From CAVUCH01 sp963763095 (lineage in GTDB: Bacteria > Acidobacteriota > Vicinamibacteria > Vicinamibacterales > JAENWD01), in contig CAVXNR010000007.1 of assembly GCA_963763095.1 (NCBI GenBank), positions 37,536-101,535 of the forward strand: 64,000 nucleotides of DNA, written 5' to 3'. This document shows positions 1 through 12,305 of this stretch, piece after piece (position 1 is the first letter of the stretch; every line of letters starts with the position of its first letter). The notes under the pieces were generated by a model. The model saw only the letters and a program-made list of their open reading frames with translations, was not told the origin of the DNA and did no database searches. A program made the position numbers and the translations under genes.

Positions 1-13
1 GTCCGGACCTCCC

Positions 14-1022
14 GTGACGGTCGCGCCGACGCTGCCGCCGCTCCTCTCCGACCGCGCCGGCACTCTCCTCGAGCGCTTCCCGCGCGCGGCGGTGCTGGTC
101 GTCGGCGACCTCATGCTCGATCGGTTCCTCGTCGGCCGCGTGGATCGCATCTCGCCAGAGGCGCCAGTGCCGGTCGTCCTGTTCGATCGCGAAGAGAGCC
201 GCGTCGGGCGGCGCGGCAAACGTGGCGCACAACGTTCGCGCGCTCGGCGGAACGGTGCACCTGGTGGGGCTCGTCGGCGGGGACGCGCCCGCCGACACGC
301 TGCGCGCCGCCCTCGCCGCGCAGGGCATCAGTCCGGACGGTCTGCTCACCGACCCGGCTCGGCACACGACGGTGAAGATGCGCGTCGTCACGACACGCAA
401 TCAGCAGGTCGCCCGCGTGGACTACGAGAGCGATGGGGAGGTCCACGGGAGCGTGGAAGCGGATCTGGTCCGGCGTGCAACGGCTGCCGCGGCAACCGTG
501 CAGGCCATCGTGGTGTCGGATTACCTGAAGGGCGCTGTCACGCCGCTGCTGATGATGCGCCTCGCCTCGCTCGCTCGCGAACGGGGCGTGCCGCTGCTGG
601 TCGATCCCAAGATCCCGCATCTGCCCTACTACGCGGGCGCCACGTTCATCACGCCGAACCACCACGAGGCGGAGATTGCCACACAGCTGCGCATCCGGGA
701 TGAGGCCGACGCGCAGGCGGCTGCGCGGGCATTCCGGGATCGTGCCTGCGCGGGAGGGGTGCTCATCACGCGCGGCGAGCACGGCATGTGGTTGCTGGAC
801 GACTCGTTCGAGGGGCCCCTGCCCGCGACGGCGCGGGAAGTGGCCGATGTCACCGGCGCGGGCGACACTGTGATTGCCACGCTCGGCCTGGCCCTTGCGG
901 CCGGCGCGACATCGGCCGAAGCGGCCCGCCTCGCCAATTACGCCGCCGGCGTGGTGGTCGGCAAGTTCGGCCCCGCGACAGTGGGAGCCGACGCGCTGTT
1001 GCGGGCGGTGGTTACTTCCTGA
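14..1022 (+). CDS. hldE: D-glycero-beta-D-manno-heptose 7-phosphate kinase, PfkB family (frameshifted)
   Basis: This cytoplasmic sugar kinase phosphorylates heptose 7-phosphate at C1 on the way to ADP-heptose for the LPS core. The N-terminus reads VVGDLMLDRF followed by RISPEAPVPVV, the signature of the HldE/RfaE kinase domain. The C-terminal PfkB motif is DVTGAGDTVIA, with the catalytic Asp in GAGD. At about 330 residues it is the kinase domain alone; no nucleotidyltransferase domain follows. The start is GTG at 14. One extra G near 205-212 moves the frame just before AANVAHNVRALGG. Its pathway partner gmhA lies about 30 kb away inside the nuo operon. Family assignment is firm; the frameshift is probably a sequence error. 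Confidence 0.85.
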
Positions 1023-1113
1023 CCCGACACAGGACCACAGGCGGCAGCTTCCACGACCTTTCGGGCTGGGCGGCGATCGCGCCCTGACCGGGACGTACAC
1101 CGCATAGCCAACG

Positions 1114-2279
1114 TCAATTCCCGGCCAGCAACGACTCGATCCGCTGCATGACAACCGCCCAGCGATACTCCGCGTCCACGTAAGCGCGCCCCTGGCCCCC
1201 CAGCGTGCGGGCCAGGGCCGGGTCACGCACGAGTAGCTCGAGAGCTTCGGCGAACTCTCGCGCGGTGCCGTAATGCAGGCCCGCCATCCGCGCGTTCCAC
1301 CTGCCCCTTGAGCACACGGCAGCGCCCGTTCACAAGCGCTGGCGTGCCACGATTCCACGCTTCGAGAAGCACCATGCTGAGGCTCTCGTACGGTGAGGGC
1401 ACGACGAGCGACCGGGCATGTGCCAGGAGGGCGTCGCGAACCGTATCGGGAACGTACCCGAGCGGATGGATCAGCGGGTGCTCGGGAACTGGCATGATCG
1501 CCGGACCCGCCATGACCAAGGGGATTGGCGGGCGACCGTCCGCCAGGTACGCAGCGAAGTACCGCAGCAGGATCTCGCACCCCTTGTTCCGCTCGATGCG
1601 GCCCACGTAGAGCAGGAAGGTTTCCGGGATGCCGATGGCGTCGAGCGCCTTGCGGTCCCCTGGTCCGGCCGGCGGATCCAGCCCGGCGCCGATGACGGCG
1701 GACGGCGGGGTGGCGCCTGCGAGCCTCGAGGCCACGAGATCGCGTTCCTCCGGCGTCAGGAACAGGTACGCCCGCGGCCATGCGAAATAGGACGCGAGAA
1801 TCGGCGCATGGATCAGCGGATCCTCCTCGGCCGTCGGCACGAGCACGGCGCGGTCCCGTACCGCCTGCACTCCGTGGAAAGCGGGGTAGTAGCGATAGGA
1901 CCAGAAGAGGACGCGGTCGTAGCGCCGGCACCCCCGATGTCAGATGATCAATGAGCCCGGGCACGATCGGGCCGTTCTCGTCGAACCAGCGCGCCTGTTC
2001 CTCGAGCGTCGCGGCGCCGGTGAACACCAGGTCGCTGAGGTCGCGGAACTCGTGCAGCCGGCGCGGACGCTGCACGTGGAAACGGACGACGCGCAGCCCG
2101 TTCACCCTCGTTTCACCGGCCGGGTAGGCGTTGCGCCACGTCACGTAGTTCTTCGCCGTTGTCGTCAGCACGGTCACATCGTGCCGTTCGGCGAGGTGCT
2201 CGGCGATCGTTCGGCAGTGCGCTTCGGATCCACCGGTCACGTCCGTGCCGTACCGGTGGACGACGCACGCGAGCCTCAT
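1114..2279 (-). CDS. Glycosyltransferase, GT4/GT1-like (frameshifted)
   Basis: A retaining GT-B glycosyltransferase, probably acting on a cell-surface glycan. The N-terminus MRLACVVHRYG then TGGSEAHCRTIAEHL is typical of the GT4 acceptor domain. The C-terminal half carries LLYVGRIERNKGCEILLRYF and VPSPYESLSMVLLEAWNRG, the nucleotide-sugar EX7E region. Length is about 388 residues, normal for the family. Frame changes occur near 1930 (an extra G in a G run) and near 1290. The ATG at 2279 overlaps the stop of the upstream gene (ATGA), so the two are translationally coupled. The donor and acceptor sugars cannot be read from the sequence. Confidence 0.8.
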
Positions 2280-2753
2280 CGGGGCGGCCGTGGGGCTCCG
2301 GGCGGCACGCCGGGCAAGGGCGCGGGGGCCGCGCTGCGCAACGCGTCGATGTCCTGCCGCAGCCGGGCGTTCTCGATCGCGAGCGACTCGAGGCACGCGA
2401 ACAGCACGAGGTTCACCTGGTGCTGCCGGCGAAAGTGCTCGCGCGTGGTACTCGTAGAGCCAGCGGTTCAGCGGCAGGAGAATACGGCGCTTCAGGAACA
2501 GGAACGCACCGCCGACCACGGGCCGGTGCGTCGACAAGCGCAGCGGCGTGTCGACCCGCCACTCCTGCTCGTCGGGCAGCAGCTCGGGCAGCAGCAGCTC
2601 ACCGCGATCGCGTCCTTCGAGGCCGCGCCGGAAGACGCGCGAGACTTCATCGAAGATCTCGGGGTCCCTGAACTCCGGGGATCCCGCCGCCGCGAGCCGC
2701 TCGCGCACCTGCGCCCGGACACGTCCCTGAAGGTCGGCCATGACGGTGGCCAC
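2276..2753 (-). CDS. Small conserved protein upstream of glycosyltransferase, C-terminal coiled coil
   Basis: About 155 residues. The N-terminal half is charged and mixed (MADLQGRVRAQVRERL, then FRDPEIFDEVSRVFRRGLEG). The centre has a basic-hydrophobic stretch (FLFLKRRILLPLNRWLYEY). The end is a heptad-like segment, ESLAIENARLRQDIDALR, finishing in a Pro-rich tail. A frame change near 2450 joins the parts. The stop overlaps the start of the glycosyltransferase by 4 bp. I do not recognise a named domain. The coupling and coiled coil suggest a partner or membrane-proximal scaffold for the glycosyltransferase, which is inference. The alternative start at 2741 is equally possible. Confidence 0.6.
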
Positions 2754-3013
2754 ATCGACGCGCGGCGAGTCGGGGGGACGACAGGCGTGATCTCCGGCGC
2801 CATTCTACAGCGTCAGCACGACTCGGCGGGGTCGCGGCCGCTCGCGGGGTGGCGCTTGCATTCGTGCGGGGGCTGTGCAGAATTCCTGCTTTCCGCCGGC
2901 ACTCGAGGCCCGGCGCCGTTCGTCATCTCGTCGCTCCACATCACGCGCCGCCTCCGTGCACATCCTGCAGCGGCAGCGGCTCCATCGATCGTCGAAAATG
3001 GAGGGAGGCAGCT

Positions 3014-3547
3014 ATGTCATCCACGCGCGTGCGACACCTGGATCTGGTCGCGGCCGCGGGTCTCGCCGCCGGCGGCGTCTTCGGGGTGGCAGGCACCCTG
3101 GTATCTCAGACCGCGCTACGCCAGGTACTTTGGGCAGTCGACGGTGTTGGCCTGATCGTCGCGACCGCGCTGCTGACCGTGCGGTTTCTCCGGCAGGGGG
3201 AGGACTGCGTCGCTGCAGGCTTTCTCGTGTTCGCGATTGGTGAGAGCCTCCTGGTGTCGGGCACCGCAGCGGGCCTGGCAGGGAGCGTTCCGTCCTTCGC
3301 CGGCGGCGTCGCGCTCTGGGCCGCCGCGCTGCTGCTGATCAGCATTCCCGCGGTCTTCCCCACGTGGGTCCGCCTCGTCGGCGTGCTGGCGGCCGGTCTC
3401 TTCTCGTGGGTTGCGCTGCGAATCTTCCTGGGTGAGCAGCTGCTGCCGACATCAGCGCCGATGCCGTTCTTCGCCTACCCGTTTCTGGTCCTGACTTTCG
3501 TCGGGTGGATGATGGTGCTCGTAAAGGCGCGACCGGCGGGTCACTGA
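3014..3547 (+). CDS. Six-helix integral membrane protein of unknown function
   Basis: An intact 177-residue protein made almost entirely of hydrophobic segments: about residues 10-28, 32-52, 60-80, 90-108, 112-130 and 150-170, with short loops. A strong ribosome-binding site (gagggagg, 3001-3008) sits 5 bases before ATG 3014, which decides the start. No catalytic motif is visible. The N-terminus is short and hydrophilic (MSSTRVRHLD) and the C-terminus basic (KARPAGH). It stands alone between a leftward glycosyltransferase unit and a rightward reductase, so context gives no function. Confidence 0.7.
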   Translation: MSSTRVRHLDLVAAAGLAAGGVFGVAGTLVSQTALRQVLWAVDGVGLIVATALLTVRFLRQGEDCVAAGFLVFAIGESLLVSGTAAGLAGSVPSFAGGVALWAAALLLISIPAVFPTWVRLVGVLAAGLFSWVALRIFLGEQLLPTSAPMPFFAYPFLVLTFVGWMMVLVKARPAGH

Positions 3548-3662
3548 AGGGAAGAGCGGAGCCCGCAGGTCGAATGAGAACGCAGGAGTCGGCAACTACC
3601 GTGCCCTTGCAGTAGCCACCCCGCGGCGCGACAATACGGATCCAAGCACGAGGTGAGGACGC

Positions 3663-4617
3663 ATGGCCAGACGGATCACGCGGCGCGAGTTCATCGAGAC
3701 CACAACGCTGACCGCCGCCGGCCTCGCCGCGGCATCCGCTGACGCCGGCGCCTCGGCAGCAGCGCTGCCGACGCGTCCGTTCGGCAAGACCGGCCTCCAG
3801 GTCACGCTGCCTGGCCTTCGGGTGCGGCAGCCGGTTCCTCATGTACGAGCAGGAGGCCGTCGCCCTCGAAGTGCTGAACGGCGCCGTCGATCAGGGCATC
3901 CGCTACCTGGACACTGCAGTCGGCTACGGCGACGGCGAGAGCGAGCGTCGCGTCGGTCTCCTCATGCGCACACGGCGGAAGGACGTCGTCCTCGCGACCA
4001 AGATCCCGCGGACGGCCCGCACGCGCGACGCCGCGCTTCGTCAGGTGGAGGCGAGCCTCAAGCGACTCCAGACGGACCACGTGGACGTGCTCCACCTGCA
4101 CGACCTCACCGACGCGCAGGATCTCGCCGCCATCGAAGCGCCGAACGGCGCCATGAAGGCGCTGTACGAGCTGCGGTCCCAGAAAGTGACCCGCGCGATC
4201 GGGATGACGAGCCACACCGATGGTGCGGTGATGGCGAAGGCGATCGAGCAGAACGACCTCGACTGCGTGCAGATGGCCATGAATCCCGCACGCGCCCTGC
4301 AGTTCGAGGAGCTCGCCCTTCCGACGGCGAAGAACAAAGGTCTCGGCGTCATCCTGATGAAGGTGACGAGTCAGGAAAAGCTGGTCGGCGCCGGCCCCGG
4401 CAAGGCAGACATGTCGAGTCTTCTGCGGTACGCCCTCAGCCTGCCGGTCTCGACGGTGGTCGTCGGGATGCCGAAGCGCGAGTTCATTGCCGAGAACATC
4501 GCCATCGCGCGCGGCTTCTCGCCGATGACGGAGCAGGAGATCGATCGCGTCCGGAAGAGCGTCGCGCCGCAGCAGGCGGCAGTCGCATCCTTCTTCAGCG
4601 GACACGTCGACGCGTAA
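3663..4617 (+). CDS. Aldo/keto reductase with twin-arginine signal (frameshifted)
   Basis: An NADPH-dependent oxidoreductase of the aldo/keto reductase superfamily, TIM-barrel fold. The N-terminus MARRITRREFIETTTLTAAG is a twin-arginine signal, so the folded enzyme is probably exported. After it comes LPTRPFGKTGLQVTLPG, the usual first strand. The active-site Asp and Tyr lie in IRYLDTAVGYGDGESERRVG and the Lys in DVVLATKIPRT. The barrel continues to a C-terminal cofactor region, PVSTVVVGMPKREFIAENI. An extra C near 3813 breaks the frame before GCGSRFLMYEQEA. Length is about 317 residues, normal for a Tat-exported AKR. The substrate is unknown. Confidence 0.83.
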
Positions 4618-4681
4618 GAGGCGCATCGGTCGCGCGATTGAGCAGGCCGCCTCGAGGCGAGCCTCGGATTCTCGTGAACGG

Positions 4682-7349
<2,668 letters not shown>

Positions 7350-7479
7350 CTGTCGATCGGCGTATTCGCGAAGGGCTGCCGATTATATGACTGAAAGTTG
7401 CATCGGGCGCGAGGAATGCCCGCCTGCGGCGCCCCGTCGTTGGGCGCCATCGAAGACGAGACCTGGGGGCGGTGCTGCT

Positions 7480-8765
7480 TTACGATCGCCAGAACGTGAA
7501 CTGCGGCAGGTGCGAGCCGGTACCGAGTCGCAGCAGGAACAGCGCCATCCAGCACGCGGCGGGAATCCAGGGCCGATCCAGCCGATTCGCGACGCGCGAC
7601 AAGGCGGGCGAGGAGCGGATCGCCACGATTCCTCCCGCGGCGGCCATGAAGTAGTACGCGGGAAAGATGAAGCGATCGGCCTTCCGATCGGAAAACGAGA
7701 ACAGCACGATCAGGAGAAATGACGCCGACAATCGCGAACACCAGGCGCGCGCACAGCCCGCGGCCGCGTCGGACACTGTCGACGACCTCGTCCGCGCGCG
7801 ATTGCGGGCGCTCGAGCGCCCACCTCCCGAACGCCGCCAAGCGCGACGATGCTCCACGGGAACGCGTACCAGGCGAGGCGCGCCGGTGTACCAGACGATG
7901 TTGTAGCCCGCGCGGTCGATCGCGCCTCCGGCGACAGCGTCGGGCCTGAGGCGAGGCCCGGTGTAGAACGCGAGGAACGAATCGCCCGGTCGCGGCACGA
8001 TACGCCTACTCGTACGTGATGGTCAGCATGGGGGCGACCAGCAGCACGACGTGAGAGCGACCCACGGCACGGCGCGCCGCGACGCATCGTTTCTGCCGGA
8101 GCGTCCGGCGCCGGCACTCGCGCGATCGGACCATTCGGCTGCAACGAGCCATACGCCGCAGGCGATCGGTACGAGGAAGCCGAAGACTCCTTTGACCAGC
8201 AGCGCCCAGGCAAATCCGAGCGCCGTCAACCACGCCCACACCGGACGCGCGCGCGAACGTTCGGTCGCGAACAGGGCCAGCAGCACGCCCGCGAGCACCG
8301 CGTATTCCTGGTTCGCCCGGACCCGGAAGACGAATGCGATCGGCATGAGCTGCACGATCCACCCGAGCGCGCGCGCGTCGCGCCGCGACGCACCAGCGCG
8401 CCGCGATCAGCTGCACCAGCACGATCGACACGTCTGGAACAGCGCCATTCACGGCGTAGGCGGCCTGGGCGCCGGGTAACCCAGGCGCCCGAGCAGCGCA
8501 GGCAGGACCAAGATACCGATCGGGTGTTCGCGAAAGGGCCCTGTGAAATCCCACAGCCCCCACCACTCGGGTGCTATCCATCGCCGAACGGCTCGACCGA
8601 CAGGCGCGCGGAGATGCCGGCGTAGACCCTGGAATCCGGATCGCCGCTGGTGAACCCGACGAGTGCGATGAGCAGGAAGGAGGCAGCGCCAGCACCGATC
8701 CAGGCAAGAGTCGCGGTGCGACGATCGGCCGGCGAGCTGAACAGGGGCCGCGCCCCGTCGATCAC
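7480..8765 (-). CDS. Membrane glycosyltransferase, ArnT/PMT-like (frameshifted)
   Basis: A polytopic protein of about 428 residues resembling GT39/GT83 enzymes that use polyprenyl-phosphate sugars on the periplasmic side. Visible parts: an N-terminal helix, the first-loop acidic pair in FTSGDPDSRVYAGISARL, several hydrophobic helices (FAWALLVKGVFGFLVPIACG among them), and a C-terminal region FSDRKADRFIFPAYYFMAAA, typical of this superfamily. It starts at GTG 8765, which overlaps the stop of the HAD gene (GTGA), so the two are co-translated. Frames change near 8560, 8400, 8000 and 7730. The sugar and acceptor cannot be deduced. Confidence 0.7.
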
Positions 8766-9432
8766 GTCGCGTCACCCACCAGGCGCTCGAACGCATCGTC
8801 CGGCAGATGTTCGAGCGACCCGACGACGATATCGGCAACGAGCGGGCGCGACCCATGGAGGTGAGCCCAATCGTGCGCATGCCGCCGCGCCGGCCCGCCT
8901 CGACGCCGGCCGGCGCGTCCTCGACGACGACGGACCGGGCGGGCGGCAACGCCGAGCTTCTCGGCCGCGCGCAGGAAGACGTCCGGCGCGGGCTTGCCGT
9001 GCGCCACTTCTTCGGCCGACACCCAGGCGTCGAAGACGCGTGCGAGGCCGAGCACCTCGATGATCACCTCGATGTTCGCCGGCGGCGCAGACGAGGCGAC
9101 GGCCTGACGCCAGCCCGTCTCGCGCAGGCGCGTCAGCCACCGTCGCACGCCGGGCAGCGGCTCGATGCCGCGCTCGCGAACCATCACGCGATAGCGCGCC
9201 TCCTTCGACTCTCCGAGCCGCGCGATCTCCGCGGTCGTGATGCCCGTCGCCGAAGTAGCGCCGCAGGATGGCGTCGTTGCGCTGCCCGAACCACGATGCG
9301 AACTGCTCGTCGGTGAGCGCGTGCCCCTCGCCCGCCAGCGTGTCGCGCCACGTGAGCCAGTGGTATTCGGCCGAGTCGATCAGCGTGCCGTCCATGTCCC
9401 ACAACACGGCTCTCGTTCGAAGCTGTCACCAT
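8762..9432 (-). CDS. HAD-superfamily phosphatase/phosphoglucomutase-like (frameshifted)
   Basis: A soluble HAD hydrolase of about 222 residues, closest in pattern to beta-phosphoglucomutase/phosphatase subfamily IA. Motif I is LWDMDGTLIDS, with the two catalytic Asp. A cap helix region GHALTDEQFASWFGQRNDAI follows. Motif II is QAVASSAPPANIE (Ser), motif III the Lys of HGKPAPDVFLRAAEKLG, and motif IV VVVEDAPAGVEAG. Start ATG 9432 lies 3 bases after the purH stop and requires an extra base near 9410; GTG 9407 is the in-frame alternative. Other frame changes lie near 9230 and 8900. The substrate is unknown; coupling to the membrane glycosyltransferase hints at a sugar phosphate. Confidence 0.78.
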
Positions 9433-9435
9433 CGT

Positions 9436-11034
9436 TCAGTGCCTGAAGTGCCTCCGACCGGTGAACACCATCGCCATGCCGTGCTCGTCGGCGGCGGCGA
9501 TGACTTCGGCGTCCCGCACGGAACCGCCCGGCTGCACGACGGCGGTGGCGCCGGCCGCGGCGACCGCGTCGAGTCCATCCCGGAACGGAAAGAACGCGTC
9601 AGACGCGGCGACCGAGCCACGCAGCAGGTCTGTCCGGTGTTGTGCCGCCTTCATGACCGCGACGTTCACGGCGTCGACGCGGCTCATCTGCCCGGCGCCG
9701 ATCGCCAGGGTCCGATCCGGGCCCGTGAAGATCACGGTGTTCGACTTGACGTGCGCGCAGACGCGCCAGGCGAAGCGGAGCGCCTGCCATTCCGCCGCGG
9801 ACGGGCTTCGTCTCGTGGGAACGGTCAGGTTCCCCGCTGCCGGGTCGCTCCAGTCGAGGCGCGCCTCGGTTACGACGTCGCGCGCCTGAGCGAGCACGGC
9901 GCCGAGAATCGACCGCAACTCCAGGCCCGGCGTCGTCGCGCGCTCGAAGCTCGCGACTACCACGCGCATGTTTGTCTTCTTCGCCAGGATCGCACGCGCA
10001 TCGTCGTCGACCGCCGGGGCTACGACCGCTTCGATGAACGTGCTCACGATCGCTTCCGCGGTGGCCGCGTCGAGCGGGCGGTTGAGCCCGACAATCCCGC
10101 CGAAGGCCGCCAGCGCGTCCGCATCGCGCGCCCGCACGTAGGCTTCGGCGATCGTGTCGCCCGTTGCGGCGCCGCACGGGTTGGTGTGCTTGATGACGAC
10201 GGCCGCGGGCTCGGTGAACTCCACGGCGATCCGCGCGGCCGAGTCGAGATCGAGCAGATTGGTGTACGAAAGCTCTTTGCCCTGGAGCACGAGGGCCGCC
10301 GCCAAGGCCCTCGTCCGCAGCCGCGTACCACGCCGCCGGCTGGTGTGGGTTCTCGCCGTAGCGCAGGTCGCGCACCTTCCGCAGCGCGAGCACGAGCCGC
10401 GACGCGCCGACGGTTCGCTCCGGCGTCGCGAACGGGGGCGCCGCGCCGGCGTCAGCGTGATCGCCTCGAGCGTGGACGCGATGGCGCCGTCGTACGCCGC
10501 CGTGTGCGCGAAGGCGGTGCGGGCGAGATCGAACCGGAACGCGAGCGAGGGGCCCGCCGGCTCGTCGAGCGCGGCGAGCACGCGCGGGTAATCGTCAGGC
10601 GAGACCACGACCAGGACGTCGCGGAAGTTCTTGGCCGCCGCGCGGACCATGCTCGGGCCGCCGATGTCAATCTCTTCAACCAGCGCGTCGAACGGTGTGT
10701 CCGGATTGGCGGCGGCCGCTGCGAAAGGATAGAGGTTGACGGCGACGACATCGATCAGGCCGATGCCGTGCTCGGCCGCAGCCGCCAGGTGGCCGGGCTG
10801 GTCGCGCCGCGCGAGGATGCCGCCGTGCACCAGCGGGTGCAGCGTTTTCACGCGGCCCTCCATCATTTCCGGGAAGCCGGTCACGTCGGAGACATTGGTC
10901 ACGGGCAGCCCGGCCGCGGCGATTGCCTTCGCCGTGCCGCCGGTCGAGACGAGCTCGAACCCCCGCCGGCTGAGCCCTTCCGCGAATTCGGCGAGGCCCT
11001 CCTTGTTCGACACGCTGAGCAGTGCTCGTTTCAT
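9436..11034 (-). CDS. purH: Bifunctional AICAR formyltransferase / IMP cyclohydrolase
   Basis: PurH carries out the last two steps of purine synthesis: formylation of AICAR and ring closure to IMP. The N-terminal MGS-like cyclohydrolase domain is MKRALLSVSNKEGLAEFA, then STGGTAKAIAAAGLPV and GRVKTLHPLVHGGIL. The transformylase domain has RYGENPHQ (near 10350), IKHTNPCGAA and the C-terminal DAFFPFRDGLD. Length is about 530 residues, as expected. The stretch 10300-10450 is in another frame, bounded by two compensating indels; the RYGENPHQ motif lies inside it. It starts at ATG 11034. The HAD and membrane glycosyltransferase genes follow on the same strand. Confidence 0.93.
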   Translation of the reverse strand: MKRALLSVSNKEGLAEFAEGLSRRGFELVSTGGTAKAIAAAGLPVTNVSDVTGFPEMMEGRVKTLHPLVHGGILARRDQPGHLAAAAEHGIGLIDVVAVNLYPFAAAAANPDTPFDALVEEIDIGGPSMVRAAAKNFRDVLVVVSPDDYPRVLAALDEPAGPSLAFRFDLARTAFAHTAAYDGAIASTLEAITLTPARRPRSRRRSEPSARRGSCSRCGRCATCATARTHTSRRRGTRLRTRALAAALVLQGKELSYTNLLDLDSAARIAVEFTEPAAVVIKHTNPCGAATGDTIAEAYVRARDADALAAFGGIVGLNRPLDAATAEAIVSTFIEAVVAPAVDDDARAILAKKTNMRVVVASFERATTPGLELRSILGAVLAQARDVVTEARLDWSDPAAGNLTVPTRRSPSAAEWQALRFAWRVCAHVKSNTVIFTGPDRTLAIGAGQMSRVDAVNVAVMKAAQHRTDLLRGSVAASDAFFPFRDGLDAVAAAGATAVVQPGGSVRDAEVIAAADEHGMAMVFTGRRHFRH

Positions 11035-11091
11035 GAATCCTGTCAGTCTCCAGCCCGGGCATATGCTCGGAAGTCGTGGACTGCCAACGTC

Positions 11092-11121
11092 TTGACACTC
11101 TGTCGCGTTGTCTGCCATCAT
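11092..11121 (+). promoter_or_regulatory. Candidate sigma-70 promoter ahead of a short terminated transcript
   Basis: A perfect -35 box TTGACA (11092-11097) is followed after 18 bases by CATCAT (11116-11121), a 4/6 match to the -10 consensus. Transcription would start near 11128 and meet the terminator at 11157-11179 about 50 bases later. Confidence 0.4.
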
Positions 11122-11156
11122 CGCCGCGACGCCAGCGGGCTTACGGCGCGTCGAAA

Positions 11157-11179
11157 GGCCGCATCCGCGGTCTTTTTTT
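11157..11179 (+). terminator. Rho-independent terminator upstream of cspA
   Basis: A six-pair stem GGCCGC/GCGGTC (one G-T pair) with loop ATCC is followed directly by seven T residues (11173-11179). No rightward gene ends here (purH runs leftward and begins at 11034), so it either ends a small RNA or attenuates the transcript leading into the cold-shock gene at 11258. Confidence 0.6.
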
Positions 11180-11257
11180 GTGCCTCATCGCCGCCGATGG
11201 GGTCGGTTGGTCTCGCGGCACCCTGACACCGCGAAAAGCAAGTAGGACAGAGAACGT

Positions 11258-11462
11258 ATGCGCATCACAGGCAAGGTCAAGTGGTTCAATAACGCCAAGG
11301 GCTACGGTTTCATCGAGCGGGAGGGCGGCAGCGACGTCTTCGTTCACTACTCGGCGATTACGGGCGACGGCTTCCGGTCGCTCGAAGAAGGCCAGGCGGT
11401 GGAGTTCGAGAATCGTGGACGGCCCCAAGGGCCCGCAGGCTGGTAACGTGATTAAGGTCTGA
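11258..11462 (+). CDS. cspA: Cold-shock domain protein (frameshifted near the end)
   Basis: A single cold-shock domain protein of about 67 residues that binds single-stranded RNA/DNA. The OB-fold RNA-binding motifs are KGYGFIER (RNP1) and DVFVHYSAI (RNP2), after GKVKWFNNA. One extra A near 11410 shifts the frame in VEFEIVDGPKGPQAGNVIKV; with it removed the protein ends at TGA 11462. The start ATG 11258 has a ribosome-binding site (aggaca) about 10 bases upstream. The 5' leader contains a terminator-like hairpin at 11157-11179, which may be regulatory. Gene symbol by family; the paralogue identity is not determinable. Confidence 0.9.
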
Positions 11463-11605
11463 CAACACTCCGCGCGGTGCCGGCGTCTGACCACACGGGG
11501 CGGACGCCGGCGCCACCGTTCTCACCTCGTCGCCGCTCATCGCGAGCACCTGCCCCCGTTTTCAACCTCCACCTCCCTTGTCACCCGCGGGCATGTCGGC
11601 CGTCA

Positions 11606-12073
11606 TCACACCGGCACGCGCAGGCTCAATATCCAGAGCAGCGGCAGCCACAGCTCACGCGCGAACGGCACCGGCCGGTCGTCGACCAGCACCTCGGCGG
11701 CGTCATAGCGGCCGATGATTTCGAACAGGTCCTTGAGCGCGCCTGCGTCCTGCGGGTAGAAGCGCGCCCGGTGGCGGAAGCTGTCGCCGCTGCCCGTTTC
11801 CCGGTATTCCGCGGACGCACGCGCCAGCGCGACGGCGCGGTCGTAATCCGGAGCTTCAAAGGGCGGAAACGTGAGCGTGAAGGAGAACGGTCTGGGAGGC
11901 GCGCCAAAAAGGGCGGCGTGCAGGTCGGGATCCAGCGCGGCCAGCTCCTCCGGGGTCGGCTGCTCCGGCAGATCCGCGTACGGCCAGAAGCGCTCGCGCG
12001 GCTGGTAGGCTGGTGTGCCGGAGCCGCGGGGGAACACCTCGGAAGGATCCGGGTTGCTGCTGGCGTTGGACAT
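11606..12073 (-). CDS. Conserved hypothetical protein
   Basis: An intact 155-residue acidic to neutral protein. A Pro-rich N-terminal tail (SEVFPRGSGTPAYQPRERFW) leads to PEQPTPEELAALDPDLHAALF. A central part (RPFSFTLTFPPFEAPDYDRA) alternates hydrophobic and aromatic residues. The C-terminal part is ALKDLFEIIGRYDAAEVLVD, then ARELWLPLLWILSLRVPV. No signal peptide or recognised domain is seen. It lies alone between cspA and selA on the opposite strand and has its own good promoter at 12124-12152. The layout suggests a small soluble alpha/beta protein; function unknown. Confidence 0.6.
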   Translation of the reverse strand: MSNASSNPDPSEVFPRGSGTPAYQPRERFWPYADLPEQPTPEELAALDPDLHAALFGAPPRPFSFTLTFPPFEAPDYDRAVALARASAEYRETGSGDSFRHRARFYPQDAGALKDLFEIIGRYDAAEVLVDDRPVPFARELWLPLLWILSLRVPV

Positions 12074-12123
12074 GTGACGCGATGACCGGACGTCGCGCGC
12101 GTCGGACGCGCGACAGACGCGAG

Positions 12124-12152
12124 ATTGTATCCCGACGGCAGTCACCAGGCAA
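12124..12152 (-). promoter_or_regulatory. Sigma-70 type promoter for the 11606-12073 gene
   Basis: On the minus strand TTGCCT (12147-12152) is followed by a 17-base spacer and TACAAT (12124-12129), a 5/6 match to the -10 box. The predicted start near 12117 gives a leader of about 45 bases before ATG 12073. Confidence 0.55.
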
Positions 12153-12305
12153 GCGGGCGTCCAGGTCTCCACGTGGACGCGCCTCGTGGCCGGCAGGACG
12201 TCGTACCACCCTCCCGCTTCGGGGCGCTGTCACGTTCGCGTTATCGGCGGCGCTGGGACGCGCCGCATCCCGGGTGTTATCCTCACGCGCGGCAGTGGCA
12301 GCAGC

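Noticed and set aside
9268..11226. Long open frame (about 650 codons) on the plus strand
   Set aside because: It is the antisense shadow of purH; its translation is Arg/Gly/Ala-rich with no motif, as expected from the high G+C.
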